A DNA stretch of 5,186 bases from Candidatus Woesearchaeota archaeon. GTDB lineage: Archaea; Nanobdellota; Nanobdellia; Woesearchaeales; GW2011-AR4. Below are positions 1-5,186 of this stretch, one piece after another. The stretch spans positions 1 to 5,186 of the forward strand of contig JAGVXR010000080.1 of assembly GCA_018303645.1 (NCBI GenBank). Direction: 5' to 3'. The notes under the pieces were generated by a model, which ran no database searches, was not told where the DNA came from, and worked only from the letters and a program-made list of their open reading frames with translations. The position numbers and the translations under genes were made by a program. Every line of letters begins with the position of its first letter. Within the stretch, counting starts at the first letter, position 1.

Positions 1-72
1 GAGAAGCTTCAAGAAGCCTATGCTTCAAAGGCATCAAATCAATTCAATTTACGGACAAGAAACTACCGATGA
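1..72 (+). CDS. Possible 3' end of a rightward gene (partial, unrecognised)
   Basis: Frame 1 is open from the window edge to a TGA at 70-72 and would give a 23-residue tail ending NLRTRNYR. The peptide is charged and plausible as a protein C-terminus, but it is too short to assign to a family. It would overlap the 3' end of the leftward nucleotidyltransferase gene by 24 bases (convergent). The other two plus-strand frames are also open here for a while, so this may be chance. No function is proposed. Confidence 0.22.
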   Translation, partial: EKLQEAYASKASNQFNLRTRNYR

Positions 73-705
73 AATGAAATGGAATCGGGAGAGTTTCATC
101 ACCCCTTTGGAAAAAACGAAAATTCCTGCCTGTGTTGAAACTTCGTAACCTTTAGTATGATAACTATGACTCTTGACACCTACAATCCTATACCCATCCA
201 TCTTAAACACGGCAGCGTTTCCACCTTCATAAGGCCCATATCTTGATAATATTGTAATCTGTATTTGGCTTGGATGCATCAAATTATATTCATGAAATTT
301 TAGAATACTATTCACTTCATTGCCGTCAATAACAATATCGCATGGCAAAGTCATGATCGAGTCAAAAGATTTCAAATATTCTCTGTCATCTGAGAAGTAA
401 TATTGTGTTATTAAAATCCAAGGTAACTGAAATAAATTGGGCAATATCCTTTGTTTTGTAGATTGCTTAAGGACTTTAACACCTCTCTCTTTAACCCTTT
501 TGTCCAAAGATTCATATTCTATTGAAGGATAAGACAAAACTGCTTTTTCAGCTTCTATTTCATCCAAAGAATCCAAAACTCTGTCAATCAGCCTTTTTTC
601 TCCTAATTTAATCATAGCCTTGACAGGCTCATCATCATTTAGGAAGCACTTTACTCTAGAGCCCTCCCCTGCAGCTAGTACCAAAGCCAATGTTTTGTTT
701 GACAT
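49..705 (-). CDS. MobA-like / sugar-phosphate nucleotidyltransferase domain protein
   Basis: This 218-residue protein resembles the nucleotidyltransferase (GT-A fold) superfamily, which transfers an NMP from an NTP to a sugar phosphate or cofactor. Visible motifs are the N-terminal nucleotide-binding loop LVLAAGEGSR (residues 8-17), a lysine at about 29 followed by a segment like the family's K-x-M-x-x-x-G-x-x-P/R-L-I, the LPCD strand with probable metal-binding Asp123, and AGIFVFSK near 193-200. Substrate cannot be told. The frame stays open into the tRNA, but those extra 38 residues are tRNA sequence read through, so ATG 703-705 is chosen; AAGGT lies 4 bases upstream and a TATA-like box about 25 bases upstream. 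The protein is at the short end for such enzymes, and its last 18 residues do not resemble the usual C-terminal helices, so truncation or a late frameshift is possible. It is AT-richer than the rightward genes. Confidence 0.8.
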   Translation of the reverse strand: MSNKTLALVLAAGEGSRVKCFLNDDEPVKAMIKLGEKRLIDRVLDSLDEIEAEKAVLSYPSIEYESLDKRVKERGVKVLKQSTKQRILPNLFQLPWILITQYYFSDDREYLKSFDSIMTLPCDIVIDGNEVNSILKFHEYNLMHPSQIQITILSRYGPYEGGNAAVFKMDGYRIVGVKSHSYHTKGYEVSTQAGIFVFSKGVMKLSRFHFISSVVSCP

Positions 706-725
706 CTTTACCTTAGGACATCTTT

Positions 726-734
726 TATTAAAAA
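726..734 (-). promoter_or_regulatory. TATA-like box for the nucleotidyltransferase gene
   Basis: On the minus strand the sequence reads TTTTTAATA, centred at 730, about 25 bases before the A of the ATG at 705. This matches archaeal box A spacing for a transcript starting at or next to the start codon. The gene could also be read through from the tRNA promoter, as only 35 bases separate the tRNA from the ATG. Confidence 0.5.
730..734 (-). terminator. Oligo-T stretch after the tRNA, possible terminator
   Basis: Six bases past the discriminator base, the minus strand has five consecutive T residues. Archaeal RNA polymerase can terminate at short T-runs without a hairpin. The run overlaps the TATA-like box of the next gene, so it may serve both roles or only one. 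Five T is weak evidence on its own. Confidence 0.3.
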
Positions 735-740
735 TATGAG

Positions 741-846
741 TGCTCCCGCCGAGATTTGAACTCGGGTCACTGCCGCGAGAGGGCAGTATGATTGTCTTAG
801 TCCAACTTTTTGCTTGCAAAAGGTTGTCGGACTACACTACGGGAGC
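741..846 (-). tRNA. tRNA-Glu (CTC) with a D-loop intron
   Basis: The minus strand folds as a cloverleaf. The acceptor stem is GCTCCCG (846-840) with CGGGAGC (748-742), and the discriminator A is at 741. The T arm is CCGAG-TTCAAAT-CTCGG (765-749). The anticodon arm is CTGCC-CTCTCGC-GGCAG (786-770), which places anticodon CTC at 779-777 and reads GAG (Glu). The 5' part (TAGTGTAGTCCG) and the later CAATCAT match the D arm typical of archaeal tRNA-Glu, but about 31 extra bases separate them. Removing these leaves a molecule of about 75 bases with the usual G18-G19. CCA is not encoded (CTC follows the discriminator), so a CCA-adding enzyme is needed. A TATA-like box lies 28 bases upstream. Confidence 0.92.
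797..827 (-). other. tRNA-Glu intron in the D-loop (BHB type, boundaries plus or minus a few bases)
   Basis: The insert can form a bulge-helix-bulge substrate for the archaeal tRNA splicing endonuclease. The outer helix is TGT (836-834) with ACA (795-793). The central helix is AGTCC (833-829) with GGACT (803-799), 5 bp instead of the canonical 4. The bulges are GAC (828-826) and AAG (798-796). The inner helix is AAC/GTT followed, after one C-A mismatch, by TTTTG/CAAAA closed by a short loop. Cutting after G828 and before G796 restores an AGTCCGGACAATCAT D-loop, close to the archaeal tRNA-Glu pattern. Cutting strictly between the second and third bulge bases would shift the 5' site by one base. 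An alternative 8-bp pairing, AGTCCGAC with GTTGGACT including one G-U, would hide the 5' bulge. Confidence 0.75.
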
Positions 847-870
847 AATATAATAAAGAAATTTAAGAGA

Positions 871-878
871 TTTTTAAA
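871..878 (-). promoter_or_regulatory. TATA-like box of tRNA-Glu
   Basis: Read on the minus strand this is TTTAAAAA, centred about 28 bases upstream of tRNA position 1 (846), as expected for an archaeal box A whose transcript starts at or just before the mature 5' end. It lies back-to-back with the box of the divergent radical SAM gene. Confidence 0.6.
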
Positions 879-897
879 GGTTGCGAATATCCCTACC

Positions 898-906
898 TTT
901 TTAAAT
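898..906 (+). promoter_or_regulatory. TATA-like box of the radical SAM gene
   Basis: TTTTTAAAT is centred at 902, 26 bases before the ATG at 928. This spacing puts the transcription start at the start codon, so the mRNA is probably leaderless. In line with this, no Shine-Dalgarno-like sequence precedes the ATG (the upstream bases are pyrimidine-rich, TTCTTTTTCCCA). Confidence 0.6.
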
Positions 907-927
907 GGATATACCTTCTTTTTCCCA

Positions 928-2670
928 ATGAACAAGAGATTTTTACCTGTCTCGCTTGAAGAAGGAAAACAGCATTACAAGGATTTCAGGGAGTTTGATA
1001 TAGTATTTGTCACAGGCGACCCCTACTATGACCATCCGCTTAGCGGGATGTCAATAATTGCCAGGCTTCTTGACAAGAAAGGCTACAAGGTTGGAATAAT
1101 AGCCCAGCCCATGGCTGATGATGACTACAAATCCTGCGGCCGCCCAAGATACTTTTTCTGCATCACTTCCGGATTGCTGGACTCAATGCTTGCCAATTAC
1201 ACCCCAATGCTCAAAAAAAGGGATAATGTTCTTGTGCCGGAAAGGTCATTGATGGTTTACACGCAAAAACTGAAAGAGCATTTCAAGGGATGCATCACAA
1301 TCCTGGGGGGTATTGAAGCAACCATACGAAGATTCACTCATTTTGATTACAAAGACAACAAATTAAGGAGGGGGATTCTAAACGACACAAAGGCGGATTT
1401 GCTGCTATTCGGAAATGCAGAGCGCTCTATCCTCACACTTCTTGAAAGAATGAAAAAAATAACAATGGACTCATTCGAAAATATCAGGCAAAGCCTGGAT
1501 TTGGGCTCGATTGAAGGAGTATCCTTCAGGGTAAATAAGAATGAGATAAGCCCAAACATCAGAAAGCTGCCTTCATACGAGGAATGCGTGGCAGACAAGC
1601 AGAAATTTAATCTTTTAACAAGGACATTTTATCTCCTTCCGGATGAGGCGTTCATCGAGGGATGCGGAAGCGGATTCATCCAGCACAACAGGCCGAGCCA
1701 CACTTTGGCTGAAAAGGAGATGGACTTCATATACGATGTTCAGTTCACTCGGGAATTGCATCCTTTGTCAAGGAATTACGGGCAAAATAAAAAAATGGTC
1801 GGCTACCTGAGCTCTTCGGTGGCAATCGGAAGAGGCTGCTGGGGCTCCTGCTCTTTTTGCGTCATACCTCTTGTGCAGGGAAAGGAAGTTGCAAAGAGAA
1901 GCAGGGAAAGCATTGTGCGGGAAATTGAATTGTTATACAAGGACGGGATAAAAAAAATAAATGACTTGACCTTGCCTACCCTGAATATGTACGGCTCCAG
2001 ATGCGCCCTGTACAAATATGAGTCGCGTATACATTCTCCAATAATTGAGGAAAATATAATAGTTCATGATAAGAAGGATTACTGCAACCAGGAATGCGTG
2101 GGCTGCAAATACAGGGTTCTAAGCGATGATTTATACCCCTTGCTTGGCGAAATCGAGAAACTGAATCAAAAGTATGCAGGCACATCGCTCGAGCTGAGAA
2201 GCGCCATAAGGCATGACATAATTCTTGACCAGAAAAAGCTCTTCAGGAAGATAATGCAGTTTGTGACAAGGCTCAAGATAGCTCCTGAAAGCCTAAGCGA
2301 CCATGTGCTGAAGCAGATGGACAAAGCAACAGCCTCTGCATTCGTGGAGTTCCTTGATGAATACAGGAAAGTGAATAAAGAGCAGGGCACTGATAAAAAT
2401 CTTGTTCCATACTTTATTGCCGCGCATCCCGGAAGCACAAAAGAAGACATGGAAGAAACAAAAAAGTTTTGCAGGGAAAATGACATTTTTGTAAATTTGA
2501 CTCAGGTTTTTACGCCAACACCTGGAACTTTGTCGACAGCTACATATTATACCGGGGAAAATCCCATTACAAGGGAGCATGTTTACGTGCCTCGCACTTT
2601 CAGGGAGAAGAAGGGCCAAAAGAACATACTTTTGAGCAAAGAAGAGGAGATTGTGGATGACAACGGGTGA
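928..2670 (+). CDS. ygiQ: YgiQ / UPF0313-family radical SAM protein
   Basis: The product is 580 residues and resembles YgiQ (UPF0313) along its whole length; the family is of unknown substrate. The N-terminal part has DIVFVTGDPYYDHPLSG and KVGIIAQP (residues 24-60), a cobalamin-binding-like Rossmann region. GGIEATIRR follows at about 127, then LPSYEECVADK and the EMDFIYDVQFTRELHP segment. The radical SAM core begins at IGRGCWGSCSFC, a CX3CX2C motif (Cys304, 308, 311) that should ligate a 4Fe-4S cluster and cleave S-adenosylmethionine. Further conserved parts are LPTLNMYG, KIAPESLSD, PYFIAAHPGST (about 494-504), YYTGENP and the C-terminal RTFREKKGQKNILL. Four more cysteines (359, 386, 390, 393) sit after LNMYG. 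The frame is open back to 814, but that stretch lies within the tRNA and promoter, so the ATG at 928 is chosen. It is shorter than bacterial YgiQ (over 700 residues) because it ends soon after the conserved tail. Confidence 0.9.
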   Translation: MNKRFLPVSLEEGKQHYKDFREFDIVFVTGDPYYDHPLSGMSIIARLLDKKGYKVGIIAQPMADDDYKSCGRPRYFFCITSGLLDSMLANYTPMLKKRDNVLVPERSLMVYTQKLKEHFKGCITILGGIEATIRRFTHFDYKDNKLRRGILNDTKADLLLFGNAERSILTLLERMKKITMDSFENIRQSLDLGSIEGVSFRVNKNEISPNIRKLPSYEECVADKQKFNLLTRTFYLLPDEAFIEGCGSGFIQHNRPSHTLAEKEMDFIYDVQFTRELHPLSRNYGQNKKMVGYLSSSVAIGRGCWGSCSFCVIPLVQGKEVAKRSRESIVREIELLYKDGIKKINDLTLPTLNMYGSRCALYKYESRIHSPIIEENIIVHDKKDYCNQECVGCKYRVLSDDLYPLLGEIEKLNQKYAGTSLELRSAIRHDIILDQKKLFRKIMQFVTRLKIAPESLSDHVLKQMDKATASAFVEFLDEYRKVNKEQGTDKNLVPYFIAAHPGSTKEDMEETKKFCRENDIFVNLTQVFTPTPGTLSTATYYTGENPITREHVYVPRTFREKKGQKNILLSKEEEIVDDNG

Positions 2671-2690
2671 AATCTTTCTTGATTAGCAAC

Positions 2691-2699
2691 TAATTTAAA
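2691..2699 (+). promoter_or_regulatory. TATA-like box of the zinc-ribbon/S4/helicase operon
   Basis: TAATTTAAA is centred at about 2695, only 8 bases before the first ATG of the frame (2703) but 26 bases before a second in-frame ATG at 2721. By archaeal spacing, transcription would begin near 2721, giving a leaderless mRNA and favouring that codon as the true start. Confidence 0.5.
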
Positions 2700-2720
2700 C
2701 TGATGACCAATACAAAATCC

Positions 2721-3065
2721 ATGTTCATTCCAAAAAAATACGGCCAGAGCAAGATTGACAAGTGCCCTTTTTGCCAGAGACATGCAACAGCAATGAACAG
2801 CCAAAAAGTTCCAGTCTGCCAGTCCCATAAGGATGAGGTGATTGACAACCTTAGATGCGTGTGCGGCTTGGAGCTTGAGACAATGCATGGCAAATTCGGA
2901 ACATTTTTTTCATGCGTGAAATGCGGCAATATAAATATGAAGAAGGCTTTGGAATTCAATGCCCTGAAGCCAAAAATGCACAATGAAAATTTTTCCCAAA
3001 GGGCAAAAACACAATCTAACAAGGAAATGACCGTGAGGAGCGATGACCCAAGATACTTCGACTAA
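2721..3065 (+). CDS. Small protein with two zinc-binding motifs (zinc-ribbon type)
   Basis: This 114-residue protein carries two metal-binding clusters. The first is CPFC (Cys15, Cys18) with Cys33 and His36 (VCQSH). The second is CVCG (Cys46, Cys48) with CVKCG (Cys65, Cys68). Between the second pair is GKFGTFFSC, which resembles the C-terminal C4 zinc ribbons of topoisomerase IA (GxFGxFxxC), so nucleic-acid binding is a reasonable inference. There is no catalytic motif, signal peptide or membrane segment. The C-terminal 40 residues are polar and end in SDDPRYFD. I do not recognise a named function. A start at 2703 would add six residues (MTNTKS), but neither ATG has a Shine-Dalgarno site and the TATA-like box fits 2721. 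The last 23 bases overlap the next gene, suggesting coupled translation. Confidence 0.82.
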   Translation: MFIPKKYGQSKIDKCPFCQRHATAMNSQKVPVCQSHKDEVIDNLRCVCGLELETMHGKFGTFFSCVKCGNINMKKALEFNALKPKMHNENFSQRAKTQSNKEMTVRSDDPRYFD

Positions 3066-3261
3066 ATATCTTGAGCTGAACACCTCACTTAGAATCATGG
3101 GAATTCCAGGGACAGGGGGGAAAATCAAGCTCATCATCCGCTCAGGCTCTGTCAAGGTAAATGGGGAAATTGAAACAAGAAATAAAAGAAAATTAAAAGC
3201 AGGGGATATTGTTGAATATCTTGGGAAAAAATATACGGTTGAAGAGAAACTGATAAGATGA
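3043..3261 (+). CDS. S4-domain RNA-binding protein, YaaA/YbcJ-like
   Basis: The 72-residue product is almost entirely one S4 domain. Residues 15-63 show the pattern of the YaaA/YbcJ group (COG2501): LRIMGIPGTGGKIKLII, then SGSVKVNGEIETR, then RKLKAGDIVEYLGKKY. The GG-x-x-K helix and the VKVNGE-x-ETR turn are the usual RNA-contact face of S4 domains. Known relatives are small RNA-binding proteins of uncertain role and are best known from bacteria. The start ATG at 3043 follows a purine-rich GTGAGGAG two bases away and lies within the preceding gene (23-base overlap). Its TGA overlaps the helicase ATG as ATGA, so the two are probably translationally coupled. An RNA-binding partner role next to a helicase is inferred from context. 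Confidence 0.88.
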   Translation: MTQDTSTKYLELNTSLRIMGIPGTGGKIKLIIRSGSVKVNGEIETRNKRKLKAGDIVEYLGKKYTVEEKLIR

Positions 3262-5186
3262 ATTACAAAGGGCTGGAATTAGACAAATTCCAGGAAGATG
3301 CAATAAAAAATATCGAGCACAACAAGTCTGTTGTAGTTTCAGCTCCTACAGGATCCGGGAAAACCCTCATTGCAGACTATATTATTGACAGGGATTTCAG
3401 GAAAGGAATAAGGGTGATATACACTGCCCCAATAAAGGCGCTTTCCAACCAAAAATACAAGGAATTCTCAAGAAGCTACGGGGAAAAGAACGTCGGCATA
3501 ATCACAGGAGATGTCCAGAAAAACACTGATGCGCTTATACTTATAATGACTACTGAAATTTATCGCAATATGGTATTGGGCAATGACCCTTTCATCAGCC
3601 AAGTTTCATATGTGATTTTTGACGAGATACATTACATAAATGACATAGAACGGGGCTATGTGTGGGAAGAGTCCATAATCTTCTCAAAGCCGAATGTAAG
3701 AGTGCTGTGCCTGTCTGCAACCATTCCAAATGCTGATGAATTTGCAAGATGGATTGAGGCGATAAAAGGGCACGAGGTTGTTGTTGTCAGGCATGATGAA
3801 AGGCCCGTCCCCCTTCACGTGAATTTTTATGATGCGGAGCTTGGAGTGACAACATTAAAAAATTTGAAGGATGCAATGAGCATTCCGGATTATTATAAAG
3901 TGATTCCAAAGCATCATAAATTCAGGCAAAAGCAGAAATCAAAAATCCCCTCCCATTTTGAGCTCATAAAGGAGATAAGGAATAATCTTCCATGCCTGTT
4001 CTTCAGCTTTTCAAGAATTGGCTGCCAGAAAAAAGCCTTTGAACTTTTCCAGAAAAACATGTTCCAGATGAACCCCGAAATTTCTTCTTTTGTAAGGAGC
4101 AAGCTTTCAGCCACAAGCCCTGAAATAAACAAGCTAGATTCAACAAGAATATTGAGGCAGATACTGCCTTATGGAATAGCGTTCCACCATGCAGGCATGC
4201 TGCCAATCCTGAAGGAAATTGTGGAGGAGCTTTTCGAGAAGGCATTGATAAAAGTCTTGTACACGACTGAGACTTTCGCTGTAGGGGTGAACATGCCTGC
4301 AAAGAGCGTCTGCTTCGAATCCTTAAGGAAATTTGATGGAATTTCCTTCAGGATGATGAACTCGAAAGAGTATTTCCAGATTGCAGGCAGGGCCGGAAGA
4401 AGGGGGATTGACAGGGAAGGGTTTGTGTACATAATGGTTGAAAGGAAATTTTTTGAGCATGAAAGGGTAAAAAGAATAATTACCTCAGATACTTCACCAA
4501 TAACATCACAGTTCAGGCTTTCTGTAAACACTGTCTTGAACTTGATAATGTTGCACGATGAGAAGGAAATTGATGAGATTTTGTGCAAAAGCTTCCATTC
4601 TTTCCAAAAATATGGAAAAAACTTCATGGACAGGGAAAACATTGTGAGCCATAATGCCTTCTACAACTACAAGAAGAAGCTGGAAAAAATGGGGTATGTT
4701 CTTGGAAATACGCTGACTGAAAAAGGCATTTTTGCATCAAAAATATACTCTGACGAGATATTGATTGGGGAGATGTTTGCGACCGATTTTTACACCAAAC
4801 TGAATGAATACCAGATGCTCATGGCCATTGCATGCCTGTGCTATGAGGCAAGGGAAAAAACCGAGTTCTTTAGGAAGCACCATTCACAATTTACAGATGA
4901 GCTTAAAAAAATTATTTGGAAAAATGAGTATCTTAAGCATGAAAAGCGCTTCAGGGAAATAGGGGACCTGACTGCATTGGTCCACCCCCTTTATCACGGG
5001 CAAAATTTGTTGAAAATAATTGAAAACACAAACCTGCTGGAAGGCGACATTATAAGATTTTTCAGGCAGATTGAGGACAAGCTCAGGCAGGTAAAGAGCG
5101 CTACAGAGGACAAAAGCCTTAGGGATATGCTCTCAAACTGCCAAAAGATTGTTGAGGACTGCGTTGGGGAGTTTGACACGATTTGA
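3258..5186 (+). CDS. Ski2/Mtr4-like DExH helicase with DSHCT-like C-terminus
   Basis: The 642-residue product is a superfamily 2 helicase of the Ski2-like family, expected to unwind RNA (or DNA) using ATP. Motifs in order: Q-like LDKFQEDAI (8-15), Walker A APTGSGKT (29-36), TAPIKALSNQK (56-66), TGD (83-85), TTEIYRN, Walker B DEIH (122-125), LSAT (152-155), FFSFSRIGC (248-256), TTETFAVGVNMPAKS (336-350) and QIAGRAGRRG (374-383). SQFRLSVNTVLNLI (417-430) and ILCKSFHSFQ (441-450) match the ratchet region of Mtr4/Ski2 proteins. The tail, from LTEKG (486) through EYQMLMAIACLCYE (517-530), resembles the DSHCT domain. Only about 20 residues separate SFHSFQ from the next helix, so the Mtr4 arch is absent. 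Translation starts at an ATGA overlap with the S4 gene. The stop codon TGA is the last codon of the window. Hel308-type DNA repair helicases are a less likely match because of the DSHCT-like end. Confidence 0.9.
   Translation: MNYKGLELDKFQEDAIKNIEHNKSVVVSAPTGSGKTLIADYIIDRDFRKGIRVIYTAPIKALSNQKYKEFSRSYGEKNVGIITGDVQKNTDALILIMTTEIYRNMVLGNDPFISQVSYVIFDEIHYINDIERGYVWEESIIFSKPNVRVLCLSATIPNADEFARWIEAIKGHEVVVVRHDERPVPLHVNFYDAELGVTTLKNLKDAMSIPDYYKVIPKHHKFRQKQKSKIPSHFELIKEIRNNLPCLFFSFSRIGCQKKAFELFQKNMFQMNPEISSFVRSKLSATSPEINKLDSTRILRQILPYGIAFHHAGMLPILKEIVEELFEKALIKVLYTTETFAVGVNMPAKSVCFESLRKFDGISFRMMNSKEYFQIAGRAGRRGIDREGFVYIMVERKFFEHERVKRIITSDTSPITSQFRLSVNTVLNLIMLHDEKEIDEILCKSFHSFQKYGKNFMDRENIVSHNAFYNYKKKLEKMGYVLGNTLTEKGIFASKIYSDEILIGEMFATDFYTKLNEYQMLMAIACLCYEAREKTEFFRKHHSQFTDELKKIIWKNEYLKHEKRFREIGDLTALVHPLYHGQNLLKIIENTNLLEGDIIRFFRQIEDKLRQVKSATEDKSLRDMLSNCQKIVEDCVGEFDTI

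Noticed and set aside
13..26. Small hairpin GAAGC-CTAT-GCTTC as a terminator
   Set aside because: The stem is only 5 bp and no T-run follows on either strand.
1..34. Possible minus-strand gene start (ATG at 34-32) just after the nucleotidyltransferase stop
   Set aside because: Only 11 codons are visible, with no Shine-Dalgarno-like sequence, so it cannot be told from chance.
20..148. Open plus-strand frame (ATG at 20, stop at 146-148)
   Set aside because: It is antisense to the 3' end of the nucleotidyltransferase gene, is short, has no ribosome site, and matches no family.
706..819. N-terminal extension of the nucleotidyltransferase frame up to 819
   Set aside because: It translates the tRNA-Glu gene and its flank; the SRGSDPSSNLGG-like peptide is the usual artefact of reading through a tRNA T arm and anticodon arm.
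814..927. N-terminal extension of the radical SAM frame from 814
   Set aside because: It begins inside the tRNA, crosses both TATA-like boxes, and adds residues with no YgiQ-family character. The ATG at 928 has a box at the right distance.
2671..2690. T-rich stretch after the radical SAM stop as a terminator
   Set aside because: The longest run is three T (ATCTTTCTTG), too weak to call.
2166..2888. Several open frames on the minus strand beneath the radical SAM and zinc-ribbon genes (also at 1347-1598, 1803-2015, 2690-3155, 3914-4642 and 4994-5179)
   Set aside because: They are antisense to strongly recognisable proteins, are rich in Ser, Phe, Leu and Cys as expected of shadow frames, and have no motif or start signal.
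1..5186. CRISPR array, insertion sequence or other mobile element
   Set aside because: There are no regularly spaced repeats, no transposase or integrase motifs, and no terminal inverted repeats. Only the composition shift near the tRNA hints at transfer.

Overview
The window looks archaeal. A tRNA gene on the minus strand is interrupted by a short intron with bulge-helix-bulge geometry and does not encode its 3' CCA. Four transcription units are each preceded by an AT-rich TATA-like box (TTTTTAAA, TTTTTAAAT, TAATTTAAA, TTTTTAATA) centred about 25-28 bases from the RNA 5' end or the best start codon, which is the layout of archaeal, mostly leaderless, promoters. Base composition is moderately AT-rich and Arg codons are often AGG/AGA. 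The lineage cannot be fixed from this window; an uncultivated DPANN-type or euryarchaeal genome would fit.

Layout. Positions 1-48 lie outside any gene I can support; several frames are open there, and one may be the tail of a rightward gene. On the minus strand, 49-705 encodes a small MobA/sugar-nucleotidyltransferase-like protein, and 741-846 is tRNA-Glu(CTC) with an intron in the D-loop. Divergently, 928-2670 encodes a YgiQ/UPF0313-family radical SAM protein. A separate rightward cluster follows: a 114-residue double zinc-binding-motif protein (2721-3065), a 72-residue YaaA/YbcJ-type S4 RNA-binding protein (3043-3261), and a 642-residue Ski2/Mtr4-like DExH helicase with a DSHCT-like C-terminus and no arch insertion (3258-5186). 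The helicase stop codon is the last codon of the window.

How the genes may work together. The last three genes overlap by 23 and 4 bases and probably form one translationally coupled operon. Two are clear RNA-binding or RNA-remodelling types, and the third carries a topoisomerase-like zinc ribbon that could bind nucleic acid. This suggests an RNA surveillance, decay or ribosome-associated module, but that is inference from context. The YgiQ protein and the nucleotidyltransferase show no functional link to the cluster. The most distinctive items are the D-loop tRNA intron, the compact zinc-ribbon/S4/helicase operon, and the repeated leaderless promoter geometry, which helps choose start codons.
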